A stretch of DNA of 64,000 nucleotides from Argopecten irradians (lineage: Eukaryota > Mollusca > Bivalvia > Pectinida > Pectinidae). The stretch lies in the NCBI RefSeq assembly GCF_041381155.1, contig NC_091140.1:20054864-20118863 (forward strand), written 5' to 3'. Position numbers and translations under genes: made by a program. Below, piece after piece: positions 13,039-23,800 of this stretch; the first letter of the stretch is position 1; the number at the start of each line of letters is the position of its first letter. The notes beneath the pieces are model-generated. The model was not told where the DNA came from and searched no databases. It saw only the letters and a list, made by a program, of their open reading frames with translations.

Positions 13039-14640
13039 ACTAGGATCAAAGTGTGTTCAATCAAACATGACGATTTTTTGGACAGGAAGGTGACTAATGT
13101 TATATATAGTATTTGCATGAGTATTTCATGCAATGTCGCTATATGGCTTTCAACTGAGAGTTTTCAATTGCCCATTTCTGAGGTGAAGTTTGAAGGGACA
13201 ACATCTTATGCGATTTTCATATCCCAGTCAACATTTGTGGAGAAATTATCTACAGATCCTGATACCGATGCTGTTCTAAGTGTTATATTAGACATGCAGG
13301 AAAATACGCAACCAAATTTTAATTTAAGAAACATTATTTTTTTCCGATATTTCTTCAGCCAACAATGAGAGTATTGTTCAATGCTCAATGAAAATTGGGA
13401 AATTGGATAGTCGTTATTGAATTCCCTTAAACACTGTGTATCTACAGAATATGGCTGATAGTGGTGTGAAGTTTTAGTTTGGATTTTACCTGGTTTTGAG
13501 TTGATAAGGTGAATTTATATAGGATGCATCGTGTAGGGTCAGTTTATGGTCGGTGATAGTTATATGCGATAGTTTCTAATTGACAATATGAGAGATAAGC
13601 CTTCATGTACTGTTTTTATTATTAATTAGTAGAGATGTCGATAGCGTTATCAGTAAGCTTTGCTGTTAAGATAAGTGATTGTGAGTTTGTTGATCAATGT
13701 GTCTATTAGATGTAATTATGTAACTGTTTTAATTGTGTGTTGTGAAACATGATACACAGTCTGGGGACTGTATCATATAAATAGGTATGAGGTCATAGTT
13801 AGGGTGCCAGGCTCTGATGTATAAAAAGGTATGAATTCATTTGGGGACACGAAGCTTCTCTGAAATAAAATTAGGTATGAGATCACATCGGGAGGGGAAG
13901 TTGCTCTGAAATTTAAATAGGTATGAAGTCAGTTGGCGAGGAGGAGTTACTCCGGTACATAAATAGGTATGAAGTCATTGAGGGAGGAGTACATGTAGTT
14001 AGTGGTGGTAGCCAAGGTTCTATCTTGAGCATATGATGTCATTCTAATATTAGAATGTTAGTGGTACAGGTATATCTAGGTTTAAAAAGTGGAAGATGAT
14101 GTCATTAGTTAAGACAGTCAGTATAAAATGGGTTGTTGACTCTAATTAGGGGAGTTGAGCTTGGTAGTTTTTGGCATTAGTTCTGCGTGTGGAGTTAGAG
14201 CTAAGCAACTGTGTTTAGAGTTGCGAAGTTTCTAAGCTAAACGTAGAGTTGTTGTGAATATTATAAGTTTTTGTAGTGTTCTGATTTTGAATCGTGTTTG
14301 AAACTGTGTTGTGTATAGTTTTGTATATAGATATTTTAGTTACTAATTTTGTATGATAACTTGTGGTTACTGATATATTTACAGTTCGGAAAACTTACTT
14401 CTAAAAAGAGATATCTACATGTTCTTAACTCCAGATCTTTTCGGAATACACATTGAGGAATTAATATAGTTATCATTTGGATTATGTTGGATTTAAACCC
14501 CTGGAATACGCATTCGGATTTTAACATTGGAAATCATTTCTTTGGTGATTAATAAAAATACATATATTTGATTGTTCTTTAATAAAATGTGATTGAATTT
14601 TACATGACTGTGTATGTTGTTCTCTTAAGAATTAGCCGCC
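13039..14640. other. Intergenic stretch with short degenerate tandem repeats
   Basis: Around 13775-13985 five degenerate units of about 40-60 bp share 'aaataggtatgaagtcat'. No exon recognised. This stretch lies directly upstream of the tyrosine-recombinase relic and could contain its lost 5' end. Confidence 0.5.
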
Positions 14641-14649
14641 TGACAAAAG

Positions 14650-15786
14650 TATATATTTAGAGCTGAAAGAATCTACTTATAAAAGTTGGAAGTTAAACGA
14701 AACCTAACAGTGGCAAGTCAGCAAAAACTTAGAACAAGACTCGCTGGATGGGCTATTAACCTGTTTGCAAATTGGCAGAAAAAGCGCAAACGTGTAACGA
14801 AGAGCAAACAGTATTCGAGTCCAATTCTGGAAATGAAAGATTCCCTCCTAAATGAAGCCCTTAGTTTCATTATTGGTGAGGTAAGAAATGAAGCCGGCTC
14901 AGATAATGAAGCAAATACCATGTATTAACTGTTAATATCGATTCAACACCATTTCCGGACCAATGGGAGTTTTGTAAGCTTTTTATACGACAAAAAAAAT
15001 CTCTGAAACTGAAAGCTGTTTTAGATTCTAAAATGAAAGGAATTATCAAAAACAGGAATCGGTCTCCAGAGACGTTAAGCAGATATAATCACCCAAGTAC
15101 AAGAGGAAGAACTGTGGAAAAAAATACTTTGGGTTTAGATAGTCCTCAACAACTACTGAACTACTGAATAGCATGAGTTTCATGATAGGCTTGAATTTTG
15201 CTCTGCGAGCAGGTCAAGAACACAGGAACTTGAGATATGGAGAACAATCTAAAATCTGTGTGAAAACAGATACTGAAAACCGTACATACTGAAGATGTAT
15301 CCAAAACAAACCGTTGCGGTATCATGCATAGAAAACTGGATCTGAAAGTTACACGGGCATATGAAAATCAAAAGCAACCAGAGAGGTGCATCGTGAAACT
15401 GTACACTAAATTTATTGCCGCCAGGTAAGTTATTAACCATTCCCATCTCTCACCTGAAACCTGCAGTTTATTTCGTTATCAGTTTAATTCTAAAAAAAAT
15501 TAAAGTATCATAATTTTATAGCTGTAATGTTTGTTATCACATACATATGTCACTATCCTAGAAAAGTAATTATTAACTATTCTGAAAATTTGTAGTTAAA
15601 TACATGGTTGAAATACATCTGCCTTTTGTTTTCAGACCTGACAACTGTAACAATAATGCCATGTACCTTAGACCTAGGAAATGTATGATGCCAGGATGCG
15701 CCAGTTGGGGTTCACATCCTTCAGCAAACCGTGAAACGTCTTTCTAAATAAGCTGGGTTTCAAGAATTTTATACAAACCATTCTCT
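14650..15786 (+). pseudogene. Crypton-type tyrosine recombinase relic, 5' part
   Basis: Matches the DUF3504/KIAA1958-like family of Crypton-derived tyrosine recombinases. Visible blocks are LAGWAINLFANWQKK, MYY..SIQHHF, SETLSRYNHPSTRG-like, LRAGQEHRNLRYG-like, MHRKLDLKV and IAARPDNCNNNAMYLRPRK. A spliceable intron (15427-15633, GTAAGT...TTTCAG) joins IAAR to PDN in frame. Several frame breaks and stops lie before it. The relic ends at NHSL just before the LINE insertion and resumes at 21485. Family members cut and join DNA through a catalytic Tyr; this copy is not functional. It could be a dead transposon or a dead domesticated gene; the intron does not decide. Confidence 0.7.
15427..15633 (+). 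other. Intron within the recombinase relic
   Basis: Starts GTAAGT and ends GTTTTCAG. Removing it joins AG to ACCT, giving Arg-Pro in frame with family-like sequence on both sides. The last intron base is at about 15633-15635. Confidence 0.6.
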
Positions 15787-15798
15787 CCGCGCTAGGCT
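15787..15798. repeat. Target-site duplication of the I/Nimb LINE (left)
   Basis: CCGCGCTAGGCT, identical to 21473-21484. It follows the recombinase coding text NHSL and precedes the LINE 3' tail (TTTTGTTTGTTTGTTTTAG as read on the plus strand). Confidence 0.9.
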
Positions 15799-16283
15799 TT
15801 TTGTTTGTTTGTTTTAGTTTTACGGCCCATCGACAACTAAGGTCATTTAGGGCCAAACTACAGGGCAGGCATTAATACCAGGACATAAACAAGGACTGTA
15901 CCAAAAAATCAGGATAATAAAAAGGCAAACAAAAACTAAAACAAAATTTTAAAGGTTGATTTAATAAAAAGAGTTACAGATGATAAAATTGTGGCTTAAA
16001 CACATGAGAAAACTCATGAAAAATGTTGATGAAACGATGAGTGTTGCGTTGATATGAATACAAGATAGGATGAGAAAACGTTCAAATTTTGTTAAAAATG
16101 CCGATCTCTTTGAGATAGTTGAAAATACGATTATGTCTCACGGCATGTAACAAAGTGTACATGTCGGAGACATCATAATACTTATAAAACATCGCATGTG
16201 TTTAAAATCAATAAATGCAAATAAAACATGCTCCACTGTGAGGGGAGAATCACATGCATGGCATGTCGGAGGATCCTCCCCTC

Positions 16284-16985
16284 TCAATAGATAGGAATGT
16301 GTAAAATATGTGTGTCCAGTTCGGAGCCGAGAGAGAACAACTTCCTCTCTGCGGTCTCTCCGACTGGAAAGTTTATTTTAAACAGTTTATTGTTTGTCTC
16401 GGTAGACCACCTTTGTTGCCAATGGTGTTTAATGGCTGACTGAATTAAAGGTTTGATGTCGGTGTAAGGTAGTTTCAAATCTGTTTGTGCTAGGCGAAGA
16501 GCAGTCTTAGCTGCTTTATCGGCCTTTTCATTCCCCTTTATACCCACATGGCACGGAATCCAGAGATAAGTAATTTGAGTTTTAGAAGACAATCGAAATG
16601 TTGGGATCAAAAGATTTTGGATTAATGTGTTTCTAGGGTTTCTTGATTTCAAAGCCTGAAGAACCGAAAGAGAGTCGGAACAGATGATTTTCTTTTCAAT
16701 GCGGTGTTCTTCGATATGGTCAAGCGCCATACCAATAGCACATGCTTCCGCAGAGAAAATGGAGGCAACATCCGGGAGTAGGATAGAGGAGCAGTGATTA
16801 GATGTTAAGCATGCTGCCGCAACATTATCACCATCTTTTGAGCCGTCCGTGTAGATCTGAACATGATCAGGGAAAGCCCTAATGCACTGCCGAAAGGAGG
16901 ATTTGTGTTCTTCGGCTAATGCACTGGACTTTGCCCTCTTATGTAGAGATCTTGATACTTGATATCTGGTGTCTAAATGAACCAT
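16284..16985 (-). pseudogene. LINE ORF2: RNase H domain
   Basis: About 230 residues. RNase H landmarks in order: IYTDGSKDG (first Asp), FSAEACAIGMAL (Glu), CSDSLSVLQAL (second Asp) and WIPCHVGIKGNEKADKAAK (His and last Asp). All four acidic catalytic positions are present. In the element it removes RNA from the RNA/DNA hybrid. It is followed downstream by a C-terminal stretch of LINE ORF2 reaching 16284. A frame change separates it from the RT part. Confidence 0.85.
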
Positions 16986-18550
16986 GGCGGTACATCCGAT
17001 ACGGTGTACTCGTCAATGGTGTCGAAGTTTATATTTAGTTCCTGCAAAAGTTTTGAAATTCTGATGCCAAATGTTGGTATGAGCTTTTGATTTTGTGTAA
17101 ATATTTCTTGATGTTGTGGGTTAAAAACAAGATTAAACGCGGAGTTTTTAGGATTAGATTTGAGTTGAGCAGCATACTGTAAGGATAATTCTAGAGATGG
17201 CTCATTAGCTTCCACATGGAGTCTCTTCACAGGTGTTGTTCGAAAAGCTCCAAGTGCGAGACGCAGTCCCTGATTCTGTATAGGGTCCAGCATCTGTAGA
17301 TAGGAACTGCGAGCCGATCCATAGACAATCGAGCCGTAGTCAAGTTTTGACCTAATAAGTGCCCGATAGATACGAAGAAGAATTTCACGGTCTACACCCA
17401 AATCAGAATGGGAAAGAACTCGTAGAATGTTCAGCGCCTTCGAGCACTTATCCTTCAGATGTTTGATATGTGGAACAAAGGACAGTTTCGAATCAAATAT
17501 TAGTCCAAGAAATTTAGTTTGTTCAACTACTGGAATTTTAATTCCATTGAGTGTGAGGTCAGGATCATTGTGTGGTTTTCGCTTTTGACAGAAGTGCATA
17601 CAGACAGTTTTTTATCTTGAAAATCTAAAGCTATTTTCGTCAGCCCAATTTTGTAATTTGCCTTAACATTGTTGTAATTGTCGTTCTATAGTGTGCATGT
17701 TTTTTATCTGTAACAGATCAAGAAATCATCCACAAATAGAGACCCTTCCGTAGATTGGCCAAGACATTTAGTTATACTTTTAATTTTTAATCCAAAAAGT
17801 GTGACAGACAGGATACCACCCTGAGGGACGCCCATCTCCTGTGTTTCTGTTTCTGAATAAGATGAACCCGTTCGAACTTTGAAATGCCTGTCAGATATTA
17901 AATTTGAAATAAACTTTGGCAAATTACCACGTATACCGATATCATGGAGATCGTTCATGATTCCATATTGCCAAATTGTGTCGTATGCCTTTTCAAGGTC
18001 AAAGAATACGGCCACAAGATGTTCTTTCTTGGCAAATGCTTCTCGTATAAATGTTTCTAGTCTTACTAAGTGGTCTACCTTTCCCCTGCGGTTTCTAAAG
18101 CCGCGTTGCAAAGGACTTAAGATATTGTTTGAACCAAACTAATCTAGTATTTATCATACGTTCTAGAGTTTTACAAATACAATTCGTCAATGAAATAGGA
18201 CGATAGCTATTGGCATCAGTAGCATCTCTTCCGGGCTTCGGAAGGGGTTTACTAGTAGATTCCTTCCAAGGCTCGGATTTTTTGCCAGAAGAGTAAACTT
18301 TGTTATATATAGTTAAAAGACATTTTAGTGAAGAGTCATATATACATATATGGAATTTCGTCTGGTCCAGCTGCCGAGTCCTTTGATTTCTCAAGGGACT
18401 CGAGCAATTCTGGTATCTCGAAAGACCTATAGTAAGTTTCAATATTGGAGGATTTAAAATTAGGACGTCTCTTTTCCTTTTCTTTTTTGAATTTTTGAAA
18501 TTTTTTTGAATGATTTTTGACGGATGAATTTTCAGCAAAATTTTTTGCAA
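16973..18550 (-). pseudogene. LINE ORF2: reverse transcriptase domain
   Basis: RT blocks across three frames: GRDATDANSYRPISLTNCIC (18250-18170), RKGKVDHLVR-type region, VFFDLEKAYDTIW (about 18010; motif A Asp), MGVPQGGILSVTLFGLKI (about 17820), SLFVDDFLI (about 17730; FVDD at the active site) and GLIFDSKLSFVPHIKHLKDK (about 17470). Copies the LINE RNA at the nicked target. Frame breaks near 17600-17704 and 18100 show it is inactive. Confidence 0.85.
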
Positions 18551-18688
18551 AGGTGTCAGCTATTTCGAATTTTGAAGAAAATGTTTTATTTTTGTTAATG
18601 AGGATGGTGTTGCTTTTCTTTTCCCACTGATTTTACCAATCATTTCCCAAACTTTCTTGGAAGATGTATTGGAATTAATTTTTGAGAC

Positions 18689-19842
18689 TTACTCTTTCGA
18701 AGTACTTTTCTTGTCGGATTTGATAGACCTTCGAGCTTTTGCTCTCCAAAATTTTAAATTGTTATAGTTTGAGACGGTTGGCGAAGCCAAGAACAGTCTC
18801 AGAGCTGAATTTCTACCAGATCTATTGATAAAGGAATCATTTGAGAGAAGGAACTTTGTAGGTTTTGGCACGGATTTTGGTATGGTTTTTGTAGCGATAG
18901 AAGTGAGCGCTTCTGTGAAAATTTTTATGGGGTCATCAAGGTTCAAAAATTTATCCTCGATCAGTTCCTCTGCGCACAAGTTTTTAAATTGAACCCAGTT
19001 CGCCTTATGTAGATTCCAACGAGGAATAGGCTCCTCAAGTTTTGGTGACCCTATGTTTTTTAGTATAATTGGAAAGTGATCGCTCCCACAAAGATCATCG
19101 TTGACCATCCAATCATAATCCAGAAGAATTGATGGATGGCACAACGATAGATCAATGTGGGTAAGCGAGCCAGAGGCAGGGTGTAAATATGTTGGGGCAT
19201 TGGTGTTATAAAGACATAAGCTGTTTTTATTAATAAACTCTTCGATACGTCTACCTCTATCGTCAGTGCCTGGGGAGCCGCAGAGGCTATTAGGACCGTT
19301 AAAGTCACCCATGATAATATATGGCACTGGTAGTTGTGATACGATGTAACTCAGTTCATCAAAACTAAATGGAGTATTTGGAGATAAATATATAGAACAG
19401 ACTGTCATTTTTCGATGAAAATTGGCGCTAATAGCAACAGCTTGTAAGGTGGTATTTAGCTGAATATGTCTGTGAGGGAAGTTTTTATGCACTGCCACCG
19501 CCACACCACCTGATGCGCGGCCACCTGTTGTTGGAGTTTTTGTGTATAGTGTGAATTGTCTGAGATTGATGGTGTCTTTCAGCATTATTTCTTGAAGGCA
19601 GAATATGGATAGGTTCTTTGTTTGTATAAGATGTTTTAATTCTTCTATGTTTGCTTTAAATCCGCGTATGTTCCATTGTATGATAGTGTTTGTCTTTATG
19701 TTGCTCCCTGAGGATAGTTTGTCGGACCGACAGGACTACTTGAAGTAGGTTGTTTGGTGGCGATAAATATGTTGTCACCAAACTCGCTGTCGTCCGATAG
19801 AACATCATAGATGTTCCGTCCAAGGATAGGGTCATCTGATCC
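18689..19842 (-). pseudogene. LINE ORF2: AP-type endonuclease domain
   Basis: Apurinic-like endonuclease that nicks the target site. Landmarks: QWNIRGFKANIEEL-like start near 19675, YIIMGDFNGPN (about 19310), DDRGRRIEEFI, THIDLSLCHPS and CGSDHFPIIL (about 19080), the last being the conserved SDH. Length and order match LINE endonucleases. A frame break separates it from the RT (about 18550-18689). The N-terminal part is also present in the duplicate at 20197-20988. Confidence 0.85.
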
Positions 19843-20988
19843 ATTATTTGGGTTTGTTGTTTAGTGCAGGGAGCCTCGCCAGCTTTACCTTGGTGGTTTT
19901 GGTCTGGCGTTGCTCCTGCGGTGGTGTATTTGCTGGTCGCTTGGCGCTCTCATGGAGCTTTTTAACGTCAATAGACGGTGAAGATAAACCACGTCCATGA
20001 CGAGCAGCGGTAACGTTTTTTCTTATGTTCGGTGTTTGAATTTGGTGGTGTGGAATTCACGGAGACGCCGGTCAGATTAGCGTTTTAGCTCCAGGTGGCC
20101 CAGCAGGTGGTTTTTGTTGTGGTTTTTTATATAGCTGTTTGGGTGGACCCGACTTGAACCTGTCCGGATCTCCCATGATTACTTTGCAGGCCTTAGACTG
20201 TCATTTTTCGATGTAAATTGGCGCTAATAGCAACAGCTTGTAAGGTGGTATTTAGCTGAATATGTCTGTGAGGGAAGTTTTTATGCACTGCCACCGCCAC
20301 ACTACCTGATGCGCTGCCACCTGTTGTTGGAGTTTTTGTGTATAGTGTAAATTGTCTGAGATTGATGGTGTCTTTCAGCATTATTTCTTGAAGGCAGAAT
20401 ATGGATAGGTTCTTTGTATAAGATGTTTTAATTCTTCTATGTTTGCTTTAAATCCGCGTATGTTCCATTGTATGATAGTGTTTGTCTTTATGTTGCTCCC
20501 TGAGGATAGTTTGTCGGACCGGCAGGACTACTTGAAGTAGGTTGTTTGGTGGCGATAAATATGTTGTCACCAAACTCGCTGTCGTCCGATAGAACATCAT
20601 AGATGTTCCGTCCAAGGATAGGGTCATCTGATCCATTATTTGGGTTTGTTGTTTAGTGCAGGGAGCCTCGCCAGCTTTACCTTGGTGGTTTTGGTCTGGC
20701 GTTGCTCCTGTGGTGGTGTATTTGCTGGTCGCTTGGCGCTCTCATGGAGCTTTTTAACGTCAATAGACGGTGAAGATAAACCACGTCCATGACGAGCAGC
20801 GGTAACGTTTTTTCTTATGTTCGGTGTTTGAATTTGGTGGTGTGGAATTCACGGAGACGCCGGTGAGATTAGCGTTTTAGCTCCAGGTGGCCCAGCAGGT
20901 GGTTTTTGTTGTGGTTTTTTATATAGCTGTTTGGGTGGACCCGACTTGAACCTGTCCGGATCTCCCATGATTACTTTGCAGGCCTTAG
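19401..20988. repeat. Tandem duplication inside the LINE (796 + 792 bp)
   Basis: 19401-20196 and 20197-20988 are direct copies, differing by about seven substitutions and one 4 bp gap ('ctttgtttgtataag' against 'ctttgtataag'). The junction ccttag|actgtc shares 'AG' with the original flank, consistent with microhomology. The repeated piece spans the end of ORF1 and the start of ORF2. Confidence 0.95.
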
Positions 20989-21472
20989 CATCAGCCATGT
21001 CTGGGACATCATTGTCAACCAAGGCCTGGACCGACGCATGTTTGACGGTGACACTGTCAACATGCGTCTTTGCGCGAGTGATCTGTGCATAAGTTGCCAC
21101 ATTCAGGTCTGAACACTCGACTGTCCTCCTAGCTTCGGGGAAAGAGACACCTCGGGTATATTTGACCCGTAATATCTCCCTCTCCCGAGTCCAGGCAGAA
21201 CAGGTGCGAGCAGACGCAGCATGGTCACCCCCCGCAATTGACGCAGTGACGGTTGACAATGTCACATTCGTCTCTTTCGTCGTGACCTTCACGGCCACAG
21301 TACTGACATACCATCTTCCGTCTACAATTGCTCTCATGATGGCCTTACCTCTGGCAGTTACGGCACCTCAATGGATTCGCGCAAACGCACATCACACCCA
21401 CAGAAGTGGTCTGCATCCGCAACAGACCAGTGCACCCAGTCTCGGGAAGTGGACCCAGCTTTCATGGAGACC
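20849..21472 (-). pseudogene. LINE ORF1 (gag-like) C-terminal part with zinc knuckles
   Basis: Three CCHC-type knuckles are visible from 21370 to 21200: RCRNCQR.GHHESNC, CQYCGREGHDERDEC and CVNCGG.HAASARTC, spread over two frames. They are followed by WTREREILRVKYTRGVSFPE and a Pro/Lys-rich tail ending about 20849. Such knuckles bind LINE RNA. The N-terminal half is missing because the element is 5'-truncated. Confidence 0.8.
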
Positions 21473-21484
21473 CCGCGCTAGGCT
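21473..21484. repeat. Target-site duplication of the I/Nimb LINE (right)
   Basis: CCGCGCTAGGCT, identical to 15787-15798. Confidence 0.9.
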
Positions 21485-21690
21485 GCAACACGACTTTATG
21501 GTGCAGAAATCGATGAACAACTGATTTCGGAAAAAAACTGGCCATCGATCAAATGCAGTTCGTGCATAAAAGCGCAATATTCTTAGTGGAAATTCTAACA
21601 GTGTGAAAGTTCCCAGATTGGAATGTGCAAATGGAGGGAACACTGAAATAAATATCGAGACCGGTGCTTTCAAGATGCATGCATGTTAAA
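21485..21690 (+). pseudogene. Crypton-type tyrosine recombinase relic, 3' part
   Basis: Continues the recombinase after the LINE. With the duplicated 12 bp counted once, NHSL is followed by RAxLQHDF, then a GVDEQLI-like stretch, KTGHRSNAVRA and KRN. The family pattern is NHSLRAT ... TGHRS.AVR.YKR. The codon at the expected catalytic Tyr, between AVRA and KRN (about 21564), reads TAA. Family-like text fades near 21680. Confidence 0.75.
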
Positions 21691-22276
21691 TACTGAGAAG
21701 TGCTTGCTCAATATAAAGACAAACTTGTCGGATTTAACTACCTTAGTGTTTACTGTTGCAAATGCCATTCAATTTTTAAAATATGGGTGTCCAGATTTTT
21801 TGTTTGGATTATGTTTTCAGTTGTACAAAAACTGTCCAAAAATCTTAAAACAATGGACAGTTCGTATTAATAATGGACTGTTAACCGTAATAATGGAGCA
21901 ATGTTAAGTTGGACAGTTATTCGTTATGCGTTATTCGAATAACGAATAACTGTAACTTTACTTCTGGTCGGGTAAGTAAAGTTAAACAGTAATTCGTTAT
22001 TCAAGCGTCACCTGTTTTGACGGATGCAACGAAATTGAATATAGTCATTTTTTGTTTAATTCCTTGGTATAACTATATTTTTGCTGAGTTTTCCAGTAAA
22101 AATTTAAAGCACAGATCTTCTAAATCATTTGAGAGTTTTATTGTCGATAATAAATCATTTTACTGATACCAATTCTTCAATTACGGCTACATTTATTCAT
22201 TTTTTAACTCGAATGTATATAAAAAGAAAAATATAAGAGTTAAATAATTATATAATTCATTTGAAGCATAATACTA
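21691..22276. other. Intergenic stretch with a 36 bp palindrome
   Basis: Around 21914-21952, 'cagttattcgttat ... gaataacgaataactg' forms a hairpin with a TTCGAA centre; a related half-copy 'acagtaattcgttattcaag' follows near 21988. Otherwise AT-rich with nothing recognised. Confidence 0.55.
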
Positions 22277-22735
22277 CAGCCGTATACGGTCCCGGGCAGT
22301 AGATAGGCGTTCTTGTGAACGACTTTTCAAGGTACATGTAGCTGCCAACTCAGTGGTGCCCATAGAACATTCCATAGGATGTTATTCAGATTAAAAGCGG
22401 AACAAGCACTGAGCTCCAGGTAGGAAACTGGATATCCGGGTCAAATAACACATCTTACATACATTATCAGCCATATACGGTTCCAAGCAGTGGGAAGACG
22501 TGCTCGTGCACGATTTTTGAAGGTGACTGCCAACTCAGTGCTGTCCATAGAACATTCCATAGCAATTTTGTTCAGATTGAAAGCGAAACGAGCCCTGAGT
22601 TCCAGGTCGAAAACTCGATCTTCGGGCCAAATAACACATCTTATATAAATTATCAGCTGTATACGGTCCCAGGCAGTGGGCAGAAGTGTTCGTGCACGAC
22701 GTTTGAAGTGGCTGCCAACTCCACTATAAACACTA
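22277..22735. repeat. ~189 bp tandem repeat, 2.4 copies
   Basis: Units start at 'cagccgtatacggt' (22277), 'cagccatatacggt' (22467) and 'cagctgtatacggt' (22655). Shared text includes 'gctgccaactcagtg', 'catagaacattccatag' and 'aaataacacatctta'. Copies are roughly 80-85 percent alike by eye. Confidence 0.8.
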
Positions 22736-23379
22736 TCATATCAACATTCTTATAAAAAAATCTAAGTGAGCGTGAGCAAACTTTTGTCGTCTTCTCTGAA
22801 ATTCCTGATGCATTACCATAGAACAGGGTAGTCAAATACAGAATACATTTGGTCCAGACCTTTGTTTGGTTTCTAAAATGCTAGCATCTCAAAAATCGTG
22901 TGTATAAATCATGTATTATTGATAACAACATCATTATATTCTAATACAAATGCAATGAGGACAATTATTATGTATGCAAGTGTCGATTTCCTGATCAATT
23001 AATCATGTAGCACACAGTTATAGTTACTATAATTAAGTTCCGATCACTTATGATCAAAGACGTCCCTGTTTCATTTTTAACACTAGTATGGAGACAAAAT
23101 GTGTGATTTTGTTTATCTGTCTGTGTTTTAACGACACAGGATTTATTTTACTGTACATTTGCATAATACATGTATATAGAAACGGAATGAGTAGTTAATG
23201 TTTAGCAGCCAGTAGCTCTCCCTTATGTTCTAACACATCCTAAGGGTGGAAATGTTATATGCGCAAAAAGGCGAAACGGTACATATAGCAATCGGCCACC
23301 ATACCTACAGGCCTTTTGAAACTCAAAAACAGCAAATGAATTATTTTTAGGAAGCCGTTACCAATGTTATTTCATTCCC
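22736..23379. other. Intergenic stretch, nothing recognised
   Basis: AT-rich sequence without a supported exon or repeat family. Confidence 0.4.
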
Positions 23380-23800
23380 TATTACTACAGAGTCTGTGAG
23401 GTTTCAAGCAGGTTGTTATGCAGGTGCGAGGTTACCGGGGGTTATCGGAGCAATTGACGGCACACATAATTTTACTGGCCCCAGTATCAACAAGCCATAA
23501 TTTGTAAACAGACAAAACTTCCACTCTATTAATGTATAGATTGCGGTGGATCAGATTGTGGTGAATGCAAATTCCCGTATTTTAGACCTTAGTTGCGAGA
23601 TCGCCAGGGTCAGCACATGATGCGAATAATCGATATTTGAGGTGAGAATGGTGCTAGTAAAATGTCACTTAATGTACATGTACTTGTCGATAGCGGATAT
23701 CCATGTAAAAAGTTCTAAAAACTGGCTCTTGACACCATCCATATGTACCTCAACCCATTACCCGGACAACAGACTCAGTACAACATGTAAATGTTTCTAA
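23380..23800 (+). pseudogene. PIF/Harbinger transposase relic
   Basis: Degenerate HARBI1-like DDE transposase piece. Blocks: LPGVIGAIDGTH (about 23430-23465, the first catalytic Asp), FVNRQNFHSINV (about 23505-23545), VVNANSRILDL (about 23560-23590), GS.HDAN (about 23615), VDSGYPCKK (about 23687-23712, second Asp region) and a WLLTP-like block. Several stops and frame changes. No terminal repeats identified. Confidence 0.75.

Larger units (their letters stand above)
15799..21472 (-). mobile_element. I/Nimb-type LINE, 5'-truncated, inserted in the recombinase
   Basis: A non-LTR retrotransposon on the minus strand with gag zinc knuckles, AP-endonuclease, reverse transcriptase and RNase H in that order, and a 3' end of CAAA-type repeats at 15799-15817. 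RT followed by RNase H plus a CCHC ORF1 points to the I group (I/Nimb). It is bounded by a 12 bp target-site duplication (15787-15798, 21473-21484), so the 5' truncation at 21472 is original. It also holds an internal 0.8 kb tandem duplication (19401-20988). Frames are broken in at least four places in ORF2, so it is dead. The 3' UTR is about 15799-16283. Confidence 0.9.

Noticed and set aside
14686-14928. Start of the recombinase at 14686
   Set aside because: The codon there is TTG, not ATG, and family-like sequence is already under way, so the true 5' end is upstream or lost.
18490-18640. Separate gene at the left end of the LINE RT region
   Set aside because: Low-complexity Lys/Phe-rich translation; it is the linker between endonuclease and RT of the broken LINE.
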